From: RYN-133 sp036497285
Lineage (GTDB): Bacteria > Actinomycetota > Actinomycetes > Mycobacteriales > Jatrophihabitantaceae
Direction: 5' to 3'
DNA: 61,817 nt
Assembly (NCBI GenBank): GCA_036497285.1
Contig: DASXJR010000042.1
Span: 1-61,817 of the forward strand
Positions 41,820-50,581 of the stretch are shown here, one piece after another. Under the pieces are notes generated by a model. It had not been told where the DNA came from and searched no databases. It was given only the letters and a program-made list of their open reading frames with translations. Each line of letters opens with the position of its first letter. Positions within the stretch are counted from its first letter, which is position 1. Both the position numbers and the translations under genes were made by a program.

Positions 41820-44450
41820 TCAGCCGCCGGTTCCGCTTCCCGTTCCGGCTCCGGTACCGGCAGTGGTGCCGGCGCCGGTGGCGGCACCTGTGCGGGCGTT
41901 GTTCCCGTTGCCTCCGCCGGGGCCGTGACTGTGGCCGGGCGGTACCGGGTTCGACGACGGGGGCGGGACGGGCGGCGCGGGCGCGCTCGAGCTGCCACCG
42001 CCCCGCTGGCCACCGCCACCCTGCTGGCCACCGCCCGAGTGCGACCCACCGCCCGGATTGCCGGTCGGACCACTCGCGTGGGTAGGCGGAGGCGGCGGCG
42101 GGACGTAGACGTAGAGGTCCTGCCGGATACCCGAGGACGGACACACCGTGATCGTCGCGCCGCGCGGGGCGATGGACGGCCCGGAGTAGGCGATCTGGCC
42201 GATCGGTTGGGTGCTTGCGCAGCTGAGCCCGTCGGCTGCGCCGAGGAGCTGCATCTTGTAGCCGTCCCGCTTGAGCAGGCGGCGCGCGTCAGCAGGGCTG
42301 TAGCCGACCACGCTCGGCACCGGGTCGCCGTTCACGGCGTCCGCTGACGGCCACGTCCAGGCCTTGTGCTGCAGCGTCGGAGCCAGTGCCGCGATCCAGA
42401 ACTTCGCCGCCTCGCCGCCGTACGCGTTGTCGGCCGCATCGGTGACGCCGGGTAGCCCGGACGCGGGGTTGCTCGGGCGATCGAGATTGATCAGCGCCGT
42501 GGTCGCCACGTAGTTCGGGGTCATGCCCGCGAACCACAGCGCGCCGTTCTTGTCCGCCTGGTGGGTGCGCGGCGAGACGCCCGGCGCCGTCCCGGTCTTG
42601 CCGGAGATCAGCAAGTCCGGGTGGCTCTGGTACCAGGTCGCGAACGACGTCGCCGACGTGCCCGGCGCCTGGGTGTCGCCTTCCATGATCTGGACGGCCT
42701 CGCGCGCCACCTGCGGCGAGATGACCTGTCGGCTCGGGGTGCGCGGCACGCGGATCGGCTCGCCCTTGCTGGTGGTGACCGACTTGATCGGCGAGGGCGC
42801 GTTGTAGCGGCCGTCGTTGGCCACCGCGGCGTAAGCGCTGGTCAGCTCGAGCGGGCTCGTCTCGATGTCGCCCAGGGTCAGCCGGGTCGCGCGCTGGAAC
42901 TGCAGGATCGACTGGCCGACGGTGGTGTGCGGTTCGGAGCTCGGCCGGCCGAAGCTCTGGATCCCCAGCTTCTGCGCCATCTGGATGATCGGTTGCAGTT
43001 GGCAGCTGAACAGCTGGTCGGCCATGCCGACGAAGAACGTGTTCGACGACTTGATCGTCGCGTCACGCATCGTCAGGTTGCCGCCCGGGTTGTAGAACTC
43101 GTTGGCGTCACCGTTGAGAACCGTGCCGTTGTCCGGCGGGCAGTTCTTCCACTGGTACGGACCGGTCGGCGTCTGCATCTGCCACCCCTTGTCGACACCG
43201 GTCGACAGCGCGACGAGCAGCGGGAACAGCTTGTACGTCGACGCCGCCTGCGCCGTGTACGAGGTGAAGATCGGCAGGGTCGTGGTGCCGCCGCGTCCGG
43301 ACGTGTCGTACCGCTTGGTCGTGGACATGGCCAGGACGTCACCGGTGTGCGGATCGACGACCGGCATGATCGCTGCCATCGGCGCCTTGGTCGAGAGCAT
43401 GCTGTGCAGCCGCTGCTGCATGCTGTTCTGCAGCTTGGCGTCGAGCGTGGTGACGATCTTCAGGCCGCCCGTCTGCATCTGCGACTCGGTGACCGCCTTG
43501 TGGTCGAGCAGCCAGTTGACCGCGTAGTCGCAGAAGAAGCCGACGTTCTGCACCGAGGACGCCGCGTTGGCGCAGCCCTCGCGAACCTGCGGCGGCGCGG
43601 TCGTCGCGAGCGAGACCGGGGTGGACTTGAGCCTGGCCGCCTGCCCGGCGGTGAGCTTGCCGTAGGACACCATGTTGTCGAGCACCTGGTCGCGGCGCTG
43701 ACGGGCGGCCTCGGGGTTGATGAACGGGTCGTACTGGGTCGGTGCCCGCAGCAGCCCGACCAGCATCGCCGACTCGGGCAGGGTCAGCTGGCTCGCGCTC
43801 TTGTCGAAGTAGGTGCGGGCCGCGGTCTCGATGCCGTACGAGTTCTCACCGAAGAACGCGATGTTGAGGTAGTTGTCGAGGATCGTCGCCTTGGACTCGT
43901 GCTTGGTGCCCTCGAGGTACAGGGCGCACTTCGCGTCCTCGATCTTGCGGTTCAGGTTCTGAGCGATCGCGTCGGCCTGCTTCTTCGGGTTGTCGCCGGC
44001 CTGGTAGTAGCGGATCTGCTTGACGTACTGCATGGTCAGCGTCGACCCGCCCTGGGTGTCGCCGCTGGAGGTGCTGATCGCCGAGCGGATCAGGCCGCGC
44101 ATGTCCACGCCGTGGTGGGAGTAGAACCGGCGGTCCTCGGTCGCGACGAGCGCGTCGACCAGCGGCTTGGGCACGTCCTTGAGCGGGATCGGCTGCCGGT
44201 CCTGCTTGAAGATCGTCGCGATCAGCGTCTTGCCGTCGCTGGCGTAGATCTGGGTCTTCTCCGGCGGCGGCGTCTCCTGCAGGTTGCAGGTCGTGTTCTC
44301 GAACTTGTCGGCGTAGTGCTTGGCCACCAGGCCGGCGCCGCCGACGAAGGGGAGAAGCACGCCCGCGCCCAGCACGCCCGCGACGATCAGCGCGCCGAGC
44401 AACTTGGCCAGGGAGATGGCCGGGTTGGGATTGGATCCGGGGGCAGCCAC
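41820..44450 (-). CDS. Class A penicillin-binding protein with PASTA domain (PonA-like)
   Basis: An 876-residue bifunctional peptidoglycan synthase with one N-terminal TM (about 17-40). GT51 domain: EDRRFYSHHGVD and GGSTLTMQYVK. Transpeptidase: STYK (nucleophile Ser), SSN (KSSNTFF) and KTGT. A PASTA-like domain (about 715-790) and a low-complexity Gly/Ser/Pro/Thr tail (about 800-876) follow. It polymerises and cross-links cell wall outside the membrane. By position it matches PonA2 of M. tuberculosis, which carries a PASTA domain as well. The nucleophile context lacks the usual GSTFK glycine. Confidence 0.95.
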   Translation of the reverse strand: MAAPGSNPNPAISLAKLLGALIVAGVLGAGVLLPFVGGAGLVAKHYADKFENTTCNLQETPPPEKTQIYASDGKTLIATIFKQDRQPIPLKDVPKPLVDALVATEDRRFYSHHGVDMRGLIRSAISTSSGDTQGGSTLTMQYVKQIRYYQAGDNPKKQADAIAQNLNRKIEDAKCALYLEGTKHESKATILDNYLNIAFFGENSYGIETAARTYFDKSASQLTLPESAMLVGLLRAPTQYDPFINPEAARQRRDQVLDNMVSYGKLTAGQAARLKSTPVSLATTAPPQVREGCANAASSVQNVGFFCDYAVNWLLDHKAVTESQMQTGGLKIVTTLDAKLQNSMQQRLHSMLSTKAPMAAIMPVVDPHTGDVLAMSTTKRYDTSGRGGTTTLPIFTSYTAQAASTYKLFPLLVALSTGVDKGWQMQTPTGPYQWKNCPPDNGTVLNGDANEFYNPGGNLTMRDATIKSSNTFFVGMADQLFSCQLQPIIQMAQKLGIQSFGRPSSEPHTTVGQSILQFQRATRLTLGDIETSPLELTSAYAAVANDGRYNAPSPIKSVTTSKGEPIRVPRTPSRQVISPQVAREAVQIMEGDTQAPGTSATSFATWYQSHPDLLISGKTGTAPGVSPRTHQADKNGALWFAGMTPNYVATTALINLDRPSNPASGLPGVTDAADNAYGGEAAKFWIAALAPTLQHKAWTWPSADAVNGDPVPSVVGYSPADARRLLKRDGYKMQLLGAADGLSCASTQPIGQIAYSGPSIAPRGATITVCPSSGIRQDLYVYVPPPPPPTHASGPTGNPGGGSHSGGGQQGGGGQRGGGSSSAPAPPVPPPSSNPVPPGHSHGPGGGNGNNARTGAATGAGTTAGTGAGTGSGTGG

Positions 44451-44515
44451 GGCTAATCAGGGTACGGGGCGCGCGCCGATCCGCCGGATCGTGCTCGGTG
44501 GCGCCTCAGTTCGGC

Positions 44516-45655
44516 TCAACCGTCAGGTGGCTGCAGCAGTGCGCCGATCTGGCGTAGCCCGTCCAGATCGTGGACGTCGGCGGGCAGCGCGGGTACCGAG
44601 ATCATGGGCACCGCGGGGTGTGCCGCGGCGAAGCGGCGGATCATCCGGGCGTCCTGCTCGGCCGCACCCGCCAGCTCGGCGTGCACCCGCAGCGCGGCCT
44701 CGGCGAGCCGGGTCGCGGGGTCGTCGGGCTTGGCGGCGAGCGCGTCGGCGGCGGCCTCGGCCCGGGCGGCGGGCAGCGCCGACTTCGCGAGCACGGTGGT
44801 GTGCACCCGGTTGACGATCAGGCCGGCCAGCGGCATGTGCTCGTCGGACAGGCGCTCGACGAAGTAGGACGCCTCGCGCAGCGCGTCCGGCTCGGGCGCG
44901 GCGACCACGACGAACGCCGTGCCCGGCGTCTTGAGCAGCTCGTAGGTGTGCTGGGCGCGTTCCCGGAACCCGCCGAACATCGACTCGAGCGCCGAGACGA
45001 ACGAGGACAGGTCCCGCAGGAGCTCGCCGCCGAGCACCTTGGTGAACACCCGGGCGAGCACGCCGACGCTGACGGTGACGACCTTGAGGTAGGCCTTGCC
45101 GCCGGCGCGGGCGGGCGCGGTCAGCACCCGGATCATCCGTCCGTCCAGGAACCGCCCGAGCCGGTTGGGCGCGTCGAGGAAGTCCAGGGCCGACCGTGAG
45201 GGCGGCGTGTCGACGACGATGAGATCCCACTCGCCGGCGCCGACGAGCTGGCCCAGCTTCTCCATCGCCATGTACTCCTGCGTTCCGGCGAATGAGGACG
45301 ACAGCGACTGGTAGAAGGGGTTGGCGAAGATCTGCTCGGCCCGGTCGGGGGTCGAATGCTCGAGCACCACGTCGTCGAACGTGCGCTTCATGTCGAGCAT
45401 CATCGCGAACAGGCTGCCGGACTCCGGCCCGCTCGATTTGACCTCGCGGGGGGTGTTGTCGAGCTCGGTCAGGCCCATGGACTGCGCCAGCCGGCGGGCC
45501 GGGTCGATGGTCAGCACGACCGTGCGCCGGCCGGCCTCGGCGCCCAGCATTGCCATCGCCGCAGCCGTGGTGGTCTTGCCGACGCCGCCGCTGCCGCAGG
45601 TGACGATCACGCGGGTATTGCGGTCGCGGGCGAGCGCGCCGATGTCGAGGCTCAT
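44516..45655 (-). CDS. ArsA/Get3-like ATPase, second of a pair
   Basis: A 379-residue P-loop ATPase with deviant Walker A GSGGVGKTTTAAAMAM (near residue 21), switch motif DPARRLAQ, and GADVDT-type IVVDTPPS. Two such ATPases side by side are usual in actinobacteria (Rv3679/Rv3680 in M. tuberculosis, linked to nutrient response). They probably act as a complex on a membrane or redox partner. The ATG overlaps the stop of the first ATPase gene by ATGA. No ArsB or ArsC gene is present, so arsenite export is unlikely. Confidence 0.9.
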   Translation of the reverse strand: MSLDIGALARDRNTRVIVTCGSGGVGKTTTAAAMAMLGAEAGRRTVVLTIDPARRLAQSMGLTELDNTPREVKSSGPESGSLFAMMLDMKRTFDDVVLEHSTPDRAEQIFANPFYQSLSSSFAGTQEYMAMEKLGQLVGAGEWDLIVVDTPPSRSALDFLDAPNRLGRFLDGRMIRVLTAPARAGGKAYLKVVTVSVGVLARVFTKVLGGELLRDLSSFVSALESMFGGFRERAQHTYELLKTPGTAFVVVAAPEPDALREASYFVERLSDEHMPLAGLIVNRVHTTVLAKSALPAARAEAAADALAAKPDDPATRLAEAALRVHAELAGAAEQDARMIRRFAAAHPAVPMISVPALPADVHDLDGLRQIGALLQPPDG

Positions 45656-46632
45656 GTTTTGGTGAACCTCTGTGCCAGCTCGTTCAGGTCGCCCCGGTCG
45701 ACCGGCGGGTTCAGATCGGGCAGCTCGATCCGCGCAAGATCAAGCAGGTCCAGCTTCGCGGCGTTCGCGGCCTGGATCTCGAGCCGGTCGGCGTACTCGC
45801 CGACCTCCTCGGCGAGCCCCTTCGTCAGCGCGGCAGGCAGATTGACCTTGCGCAGCCCTGCGGTGAGCAGCCTGGTGTCTACCGCACCGTCCTCGATGAG
45901 CACCGGACGGGCCCGGTTGACGATCAGCGCGCCGAGCCGGAACCCGGCCGCGCGCAGCTCGGCGGCGGCGTCGATGGTCTCTTGCACCGGCATCTCCTCG
46001 AGCAGGGTGACCAGGTGGACGGCGGTCTGCTTGCCGTGCAGCAGGCTGATCACCCCCTCGCTCTGCCGGTTGATCGGGCCGAACTTCGTCAGGTTCGCGA
46101 CCTCCTTGGTCGCATCGAGGAACTTCGTGATCCGTCCCGTAGGCGGGGCGTCGAGCACGACCGCGTCATAGGTGGGGTGGCCGTCGGCGTCGGTGCGGGA
46201 CACGGACTCCTTGACCTTGCCGGTGAGCAGGACGTCGCGCAGGCCGGGCGCCAGCGTCGTGACGAAGTCGACCGCGCCCATCTTTTTCAGCCCGCGCGCC
46301 GAGCGCTTGAGCCCATAGAACATGTCGAGGTACTCGATCATCGCCTGCTCGGCGTCGATGGCCAGCCCCCACAGCGACCCGGACTTCAGGCCCGAGGCGA
46401 GCCGTCGCTCCTCGTAGGGCAGGGCGGGGATGTCGAACAGCTGGGCCAGCGCCTGGCGTCCCTCGACCTCGACGACCAGCACCTTGCGGCCGCAGGCCAC
46501 CAGCGCGAGGGCGAGCGCGACCGCCGCGGTCGTCTTCCCGGTGCCGCCCTTGCCGGTGACGACATGCAGGCGGGCCCCGGCGGGGATGGCCGACGACAGG
46601 ACGGGCTTGTCAGCCAGCTGTGTCGACGCCAT
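45652..46632 (-). CDS. ArsA/Get3-like ATPase, first of a pair
   Basis: A 326-residue ATPase with Walker A GKGGTGKTTAAVALAL, followed by LVVEVEGRQALAQLF and a conserved DAPPTGRI switch II. The pair is translationally coupled (ATGA). The ATG lies six bases after TACGCT (46644-46639), so the message is leaderless. It is divergent from the RidA gene, and in M. tuberculosis a whiB4 gene lies next to this pair; no whiB gene is seen here. Confidence 0.9.
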   Translation of the reverse strand: MASTQLADKPVLSSAIPAGARLHVVTGKGGTGKTTAAVALALALVACGRKVLVVEVEGRQALAQLFDIPALPYEERRLASGLKSGSLWGLAIDAEQAMIEYLDMFYGLKRSARGLKKMGAVDFVTTLAPGLRDVLLTGKVKESVSRTDADGHPTYDAVVLDAPPTGRITKFLDATKEVANLTKFGPINRQSEGVISLLHGKQTAVHLVTLLEEMPVQETIDAAAELRAAGFRLGALIVNRARPVLIEDGAVDTRLLTAGLRKVNLPAALTKGLAEEVGEYADRLEIQAANAAKLDLLDLARIELPDLNPPVDRGDLNELAQRFTKT

Positions 46633-46638
46633 GCAGCG

Positions 46639-46700
46639 AGCGTAGGAGATTGCGGGTGATGGCCGTCGTCGGGCTGGTCGAGGTCACAGTCGGCTACGGT
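46639..46700. promoter_or_regulatory. Divergent leaderless -10 boxes for the ATPase pair and RidA
   Basis: Minus-strand TACGCT (46644-46639) six bases from the ATG at 46632; plus-strand TACGGT (46695-46700) six bases from the ATG at 46707. Neither has a strong -35 box. Confidence 0.5.
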
Positions 46701-46706
46701 CCAGGC

Positions 46707-47162
46707 ATGCCTACACCCACGCAGCGCCTGGCCGAGCTGGGGATCACTCTGCCGTCGGTCGTCCCGCCGGTTGCCGCCTATGTGCCGGCCGTCCGGACCG
46801 GTTCGCTGGTCTACACCTCGGGGCAGCTGCCGATGGTGGACGGCGCGATGCCCGCGACCGGCAAGGTCGGCGCGGCAGTGACGCCCGAGCAGGCCTACGA
46901 CTGCGCGCGGGCGTGCGCGCTGAACGCGCTGGCGGCCGTCGACGCGCTGGTCGGGCTGGACTCGGTGGTGCGCGTGGTCAAGGTGGTCGGCTTCGTGGCG
47001 TCGGCCGCGGATTTCACCGGCCAGCCGCAGGTCGTGAACGGAGCTTCGGAGTTGCTCGGCGAGGTGTTCGGCGACCCGCACGCCCGGTCGGCGGTCGGCG
47101 TCGCCGGGCTGCCGCTGGACGCCCCGGTAGAGGTCGAGTTGATCGTCGAGGTCTCCGGGTGA
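46707..47162 (+). CDS. RidA family protein
   Basis: A 151-residue RidA/YjgF protein that deaminates reactive enamine/imine intermediates such as 2-aminoacrylate. The N-terminus MPTPTQRLAELGITLP and SLVYTSGQLPMVDG, the Arg in ARSAVGVAGLPLDAPVEVE (about 130-148), and the length fit the family. The ATG at 46707 sits six bases after a TACGGT box. The stop overlaps the start of the NUDIX gene by three bases (GTGA), so they are coupled. Rv3678c is the equivalent by position. Confidence 0.92.
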   Translation: MPTPTQRLAELGITLPSVVPPVAAYVPAVRTGSLVYTSGQLPMVDGAMPATGKVGAAVTPEQAYDCARACALNALAAVDALVGLDSVVRVVKVVGFVASAADFTGQPQVVNGASELLGEVFGDPHARSAVGVAGLPLDAPVEVELIVEVSG

Positions 47163-47923
47163 CAGACGCAGAGATCAGGGACGCATCAACCGTTGTCCTG
47201 TTGCGGGACGGCACGGACGGGTTGTCGGTATGGCTCCTGACCCGCGTCACGGAGATGGCGTTCGCCGCAGGCATGGCGGTCTTCCCCGGTGGCCGGGTCG
47301 ACGCCGACGATGCCGAGCTGCCGTTCGTGGCCGGCTCGGACACCCAGGCCGCGGCCCGGTTCGACTGCTCGCCGGCGCAGGCGCGTGCGCTCCTGGGGGC
47401 GGCGGTGCGCGAGGTCTTCGAGGAGACCGGGGTGCTGCTGACCGCGCCGAGTGCCGACCTGTCCGGCGCGCGGTCGGATGTCGAGGCCGGACGGGTGTCG
47501 TTCGGCGAGCTGTTGCGGGCCAACTCGCTGCGGATCGACGCGGACGCGGTGCAGCCGTGGTCGCGCTGGGTGACTCCGCGGGGCGAGGTGCGCCGGTACG
47601 ACACCCGATTCTTCGTGGCCGCGCTGCCTGACGACGCCCAGGCGCAGGACGTGACGACCGAGGCGTCCTCGGCCGGGTGGTTCGCTGTGACCGCGGCACT
47701 GGAAGCCGCACAACGCGGCGAGCTCGGCATGCTGCCGCCGACGATCATGACGCTCGCGTCGCTGGCCGGGTACGACTCCGTGGCCGCGGTGCTCGCGGCG
47801 GCCGGCTCGCGCACGCTCGAGGCGGTGCGCCCGACCGTGGCGCGGACCGACGACGGCGGCTACCTCGCCAGCCTGCCCGACGGCACCTCCTTCGAGTTGC
47901 CGCGATCGCTGTTTCCGGCATGA
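47159..47923 (+). CDS. NUDIX hydrolase (NUDT19-like)
   Basis: A 254-residue NUDIX protein. The box is split by an insertion: FPGGRVDADD precedes, and the catalytic AVREVFEETGVLL follows about 45 residues later, as in NUDT19-like CoA-type hydrolases. The C-terminal domain (about 170-254) is of the usual kind for that group. Substrate, probably an acyl-CoA or dinucleotide, is unknown. It is translationally coupled on both sides: GTG overlapping the RidA stop, and its stop overlapping the MBL start (ATGA). Confidence 0.88.
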   Translation: MTDAEIRDASTVVLLRDGTDGLSVWLLTRVTEMAFAAGMAVFPGGRVDADDAELPFVAGSDTQAAARFDCSPAQARALLGAAVREVFEETGVLLTAPSADLSGARSDVEAGRVSFGELLRANSLRIDADAVQPWSRWVTPRGEVRRYDTRFFVAALPDDAQAQDVTTEASSAGWFAVTAALEAAQRGELGMLPPTIMTLASLAGYDSVAAVLAAAGSRTLEAVRPTVARTDDGGYLASLPDGTSFELPRSLFPA

Positions 47924-48696
47924 GCTCGTACGAGCAGGTGCGGCGGGTGACCCCGCAGGCGGCGGTGCTGCTGCAGAACAACCCGGGGCCGATGACGCTC
48001 GACGGCACGAACACCTGGTTGCTGGGGTCCGGCCCGTCCACCGTGGTCGTCGACCCGGGACAACAGGACGACGCGCACCTGGCCGCGCTGCTCGCGGCGG
48101 CCGGGGAGGTCGAGCTGATCGTGTTGACGCACCGGCATTTCGACCACGGTGAGATCGCGCCGGCGCTGCACGAGGCGACCGGCGCGCCGGTGGTGGCTGC
48201 GGATCCGGCGCTGTGCCTCGGCGCCGAGCCGCTGACCGACGGTGCGGTGCTGTCCGCGGCAGGTGTCGCGGTCTCGGTGGTGGCGACGCCGGGACACACG
48301 TCCGACTCGGTGTGTTTGGTGCTCGATTCGGGTCCGGTGCTCACCGGCGACTCGATCCTGGGCCGGGGGACGACCGTGGTGGCGCACCCGGACGGTGAGC
48401 TCGGGCCGTACCTGGACTCGCTGGCGCGGCTGCGTGACCTGGGGGAGCGGCTGGTGCTGACCGGGCACGGGCCGGAGCTGCCGTCGCTCGCGGCGGTAGC
48501 GACGCAGTACCTGGCGCACCGGGCCGAGCGGCTGGACCAGGTGCGCGCGGCGCTGGCCGTGCTGGGTGACGAAGCGACCGCGCGGCAGATCGTCGAGCAC
48601 GTGTATGCCGACGTCGACCGGTCCGTCTGGTGGGCCGCGGAACTGTCCGTCCGCGCCCAGCTGGACTACCTGGCCAGCCGAGGCTTGGCCTCCTAG
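47920..48696 (+). CDS. Metallo-beta-lactamase-fold hydrolase
   Basis: A 258-residue MBL-fold protein with THRHFDHGE (zinc-binding HxHxDH variant), TPGHTSDSV, GDSILGRG and TGHGPE. A C-terminal helical domain (about 195-258) is like that of LACTB2-type RNA/thioester hydrolases. The substrate is unknown; Rv3677c is the match by position. The ATG overlaps the NUDIX stop. The last codons (LAS and TAG) lie in the 48684-48736 palindromic repeat. Confidence 0.9.
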   Translation: MSSYEQVRRVTPQAAVLLQNNPGPMTLDGTNTWLLGSGPSTVVVDPGQQDDAHLAALLAAAGEVELIVLTHRHFDHGEIAPALHEATGAPVVAADPALCLGAEPLTDGAVLSAAGVAVSVVATPGHTSDSVCLVLDSGPVLTGDSILGRGTTVVAHPDGELGPYLDSLARLRDLGERLVLTGHGPELPSLAAVATQYLAHRAERLDQVRAALAVLGDEATARQIVEHVYADVDRSVWWAAELSVRAQLDYLASRGLAS

Positions 48697-48736
48697 CAGG
48701 GCGACACGCCGGCAAAGACCCTGCTACGGGGCCAAG
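48684..48736. repeat. 53-bp palindromic repeat, copy 2
   Basis: CTTGGCCTCCTAGCAGGG / CCCTGCTACGGGGCCAAG, an 18-bp stem with two mismatches, between the converging MBL and crp genes. About 43 of 53 bases match the reverse complement of 9373-9425. The MBL stop codon is inside the repeat. Confidence 0.75.
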
Positions 48737-48738
48737 AA

Positions 48739-49413
48739 TCAGCGGGCGCGGCGGGCGAGGCGTTCGCGGTCGAGGATGACGACGCTCTTGCCCTCCAGGC
48801 GCAGCCACCCCCGCGACGCGAAGTCGGCCAGCGCCTTGTTCACCGTCTCGCGGGAGGCGCCGACCAGCTGGGCGAGCTCCTCCTGGGTCAGGTCGTGGGT
48901 GACCCGCAACTGACCGCCGTCGACCGAGCCGAAGCGCTGGGCGAGCTGCAGCAGCTGCTTGGCCACCCGGCCCGGGACGTCGACGAAGATCAGGTCGGCC
49001 AGCATCGTGTTGGTGCGGCGCAGCCGGCGGGCGACCACGCGCAGCAGCTGCAAGGCGATCTGCGGACGGTCCTGGACCCACTTCTGCAGGGCCTGCTTCG
49101 GCAACCGCGCGACCCGGGCGTCGGTGACGACGGTCGCGGTGGCGGTACGCGGGCCCGGGTCGAACAGGGACAGCTCACCGAACTGGTCGGACGGACCCAT
49201 GATGGCGACCAGGTTCTCGCGGCCGTCCGAGGACCGCCGGCCCAGCTTGACCTTGCCTGAGAGCACGATGAACAGACTCTCGCCGGGCTCGCCCTCGTGG
49301 AACAGCGTGGTGCCGCGCGGGGCGTCCATGATCTCGAACTCGCTCGCCAGCGCCTCGACCGACTCGGGGTCGACGCCTTGGAACAGGCCGGCCCTGCGCA
49401 GGATCTCGTCCAC
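48739..49413 (-). CDS. crp: Crp/Fnr-family global regulator (cAMP receptor type)
   Basis: A 224-residue regulator with an N-terminal cyclic-nucleotide domain (GELSLFDPGPRTATATV carries the Arg and Thr that bind cAMP phosphate) and a C-terminal winged helix (LTQEELAQLVGASRETVNKAL). It matches Crp (Rv3676/GlxR) in length, sequence and position beside nth. It regulates carbon and respiration genes according to cAMP. GTG start at 49413 with AGAAGGAG upstream. Its stop is two bases from the repeat. Confidence 0.94.
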   Translation of the reverse strand: MDEILRRAGLFQGVDPESVEALASEFEIMDAPRGTTLFHEGEPGESLFIVLSGKVKLGRRSSDGRENLVAIMGPSDQFGELSLFDPGPRTATATVVTDARVARLPKQALQKWVQDRPQIALQLLRVVARRLRRTNTMLADLIFVDVPGRVAKQLLQLAQRFGSVDGGQLRVTHDLTQEELAQLVGASRETVNKALADFASRGWLRLEGKSVVILDRERLARRAR

Positions 49414-49504
49414 GTCCGCTCCTTCTACCGGCCGCCAGCGGAGGGCGAGACCGGGATCACATGTATTGCGAGGGTAGTGCGAGAGTACTAGGGGTTCGGA
49501 CTGA

Positions 49505-49738
49505 TCACGCCGCGCGGTTGCGCCGCCAGGCCCGTCCCAGCCGCTGCCGGAATCGCGACAGTGCCGAGTCGGTGCCCTCGCGGACGAACGTATCGAGCTC
49601 GGAAGCGTTGGCGTCGTCGAGGAAGTGCTCGATCTCGCGCTCGGTCGCGACCTGGTTGAGCGGCTCCTCGACGCGCTCCATGAACAGCACGAAACCCATC
49701 AGGACGAATGGGAAGAGGAGCACCAGGAAACCAGCCAT
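49505..49738 (-). CDS. Small single-helix membrane protein (77 residues)
   Basis: Starts MAGFLVLLFPFVLMGFVLFM, one N-terminal TM helix, then an acidic-to-basic cytoplasmic tail ending RRNRAA. It lies between crp and nth, the place of Rv3675 in M. tuberculosis, so it is probably conserved. Role unknown. Confidence 0.75.
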   Translation of the reverse strand: MAGFLVLLFPFVLMGFVLFMERVEEPLNQVATEREIEHFLDDANASELDTFVREGTDSALSRFRQRLGRAWRRNRAA

Positions 49739-49781
49739 GTCAGTTCATTGTGCCGCACCCGGCCGTGTCGGTCGCGGCTCG

Positions 49782-49787
49782 TAGGCT
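49782..49787 (+). promoter_or_regulatory. -10 box of leaderless nth promoter
   Basis: TAGGCT seven bases before the GTG at 49795. A -35 is not evident. Confidence 0.45.
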
Positions 49788-49794
49788 GAGTGGC

Positions 49795-50520
49795 GTGCCG
49801 CGCTCCTTCGACGACGAGTCACCGGTCGCCCTGACGCGGCGAGCCCGACGGATCAACCGCGAGCTCGCCGACCTGTATCCGGACGCGCGCTGCGAACTCG
49901 ACTTCACCACGCCGCTCGAGTTGTCCGTGGCGACGATCCTGTCCGCGCAGTCGACCGACAAGGGCGTCAACCTGGTCACGCCGACGCTGTTCCGCAAGTA
50001 TCCGGATGCTGCCGCCTACGCCGGTGCCGACCGCGCCGAGCTCGAAGTGCTGATCCACAGCACCGGCTTCTTCCGGGCCAAGACGAACACGTTGATCAAG
50101 CTCGGCCAGCAACTGGTGGAGCGTTTCGACGGCGAGGTGCCGCACACGCTGAAAGAGCTCGTCACGCTGCCCGGCTTCGGCCGCAAGACCGCCAACGTCG
50201 TGCTCGGCAACGCCTTCGGCGTCCCCGGCATCACCGTCGACACGCACTTCGGGCGGCTGATCCGCCGCTGGAACTGGACCGACGAGACCGACCCGGTCAA
50301 GGCCGAGATGGTCGTCGCCGAGCTCTTCCCGAAGAAGGACTGGACGATGCTGTCGCACCGGGTCATCTGGCACGGACGGCGGCGCTGCCACGCCCGCAAG
50401 CCCGCGTGCGGCGCCTGCCCGATCGCCCGACTGTGCCCGTCCTACGGCGAAGGTCCGACCGATCCCGTCGTCGCGGCGAAGCTGGTCAAGTCCGTCGACC
50501 AGATGCTCGCCTCCTCATGA
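49795..50520 (+). CDS. nth: Endonuclease III
   Basis: A 241-residue HhH-GPD DNA glycosylase/AP lyase for oxidised pyrimidines. HhH motif LPGFGRKTANVVLGNAFG with catalytic Lys, catalytic Asp in VDTHFGR, and the 4Fe-4S ligands C-x6-C-x2-C-x5-C in CHARKPACGACPIARLC. The GTG at 49795 was chosen because of the -10 box just upstream; a longer reading begins in the upstream gene region. The thioredoxin-like gene that follows nth in M. tuberculosis is absent. Confidence 0.95.
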   Translation: MPRSFDDESPVALTRRARRINRELADLYPDARCELDFTTPLELSVATILSAQSTDKGVNLVTPTLFRKYPDAAAYAGADRAELEVLIHSTGFFRAKTNTLIKLGQQLVERFDGEVPHTLKELVTLPGFGRKTANVVLGNAFGVPGITVDTHFGRLIRRWNWTDETDPVKAEMVVAELFPKKDWTMLSHRVIWHGRRRCHARKPACGACPIARLCPSYGEGPTDPVVAAKLVKSVDQMLASS

Positions 50521-50581
50521 CAACCGGAAGCAAGCTGCGCATTGCACCGCAGGGCCAAGCTGCTGGTCGCGCGAGGTGGGC

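Noticed and set aside
49414..49504. Possible Crp binding site (TGTGA half-site near 49456) upstream of crp
   Set aside because: The second half (TCACA) is not matched, so autoregulation cannot be supported from sequence.
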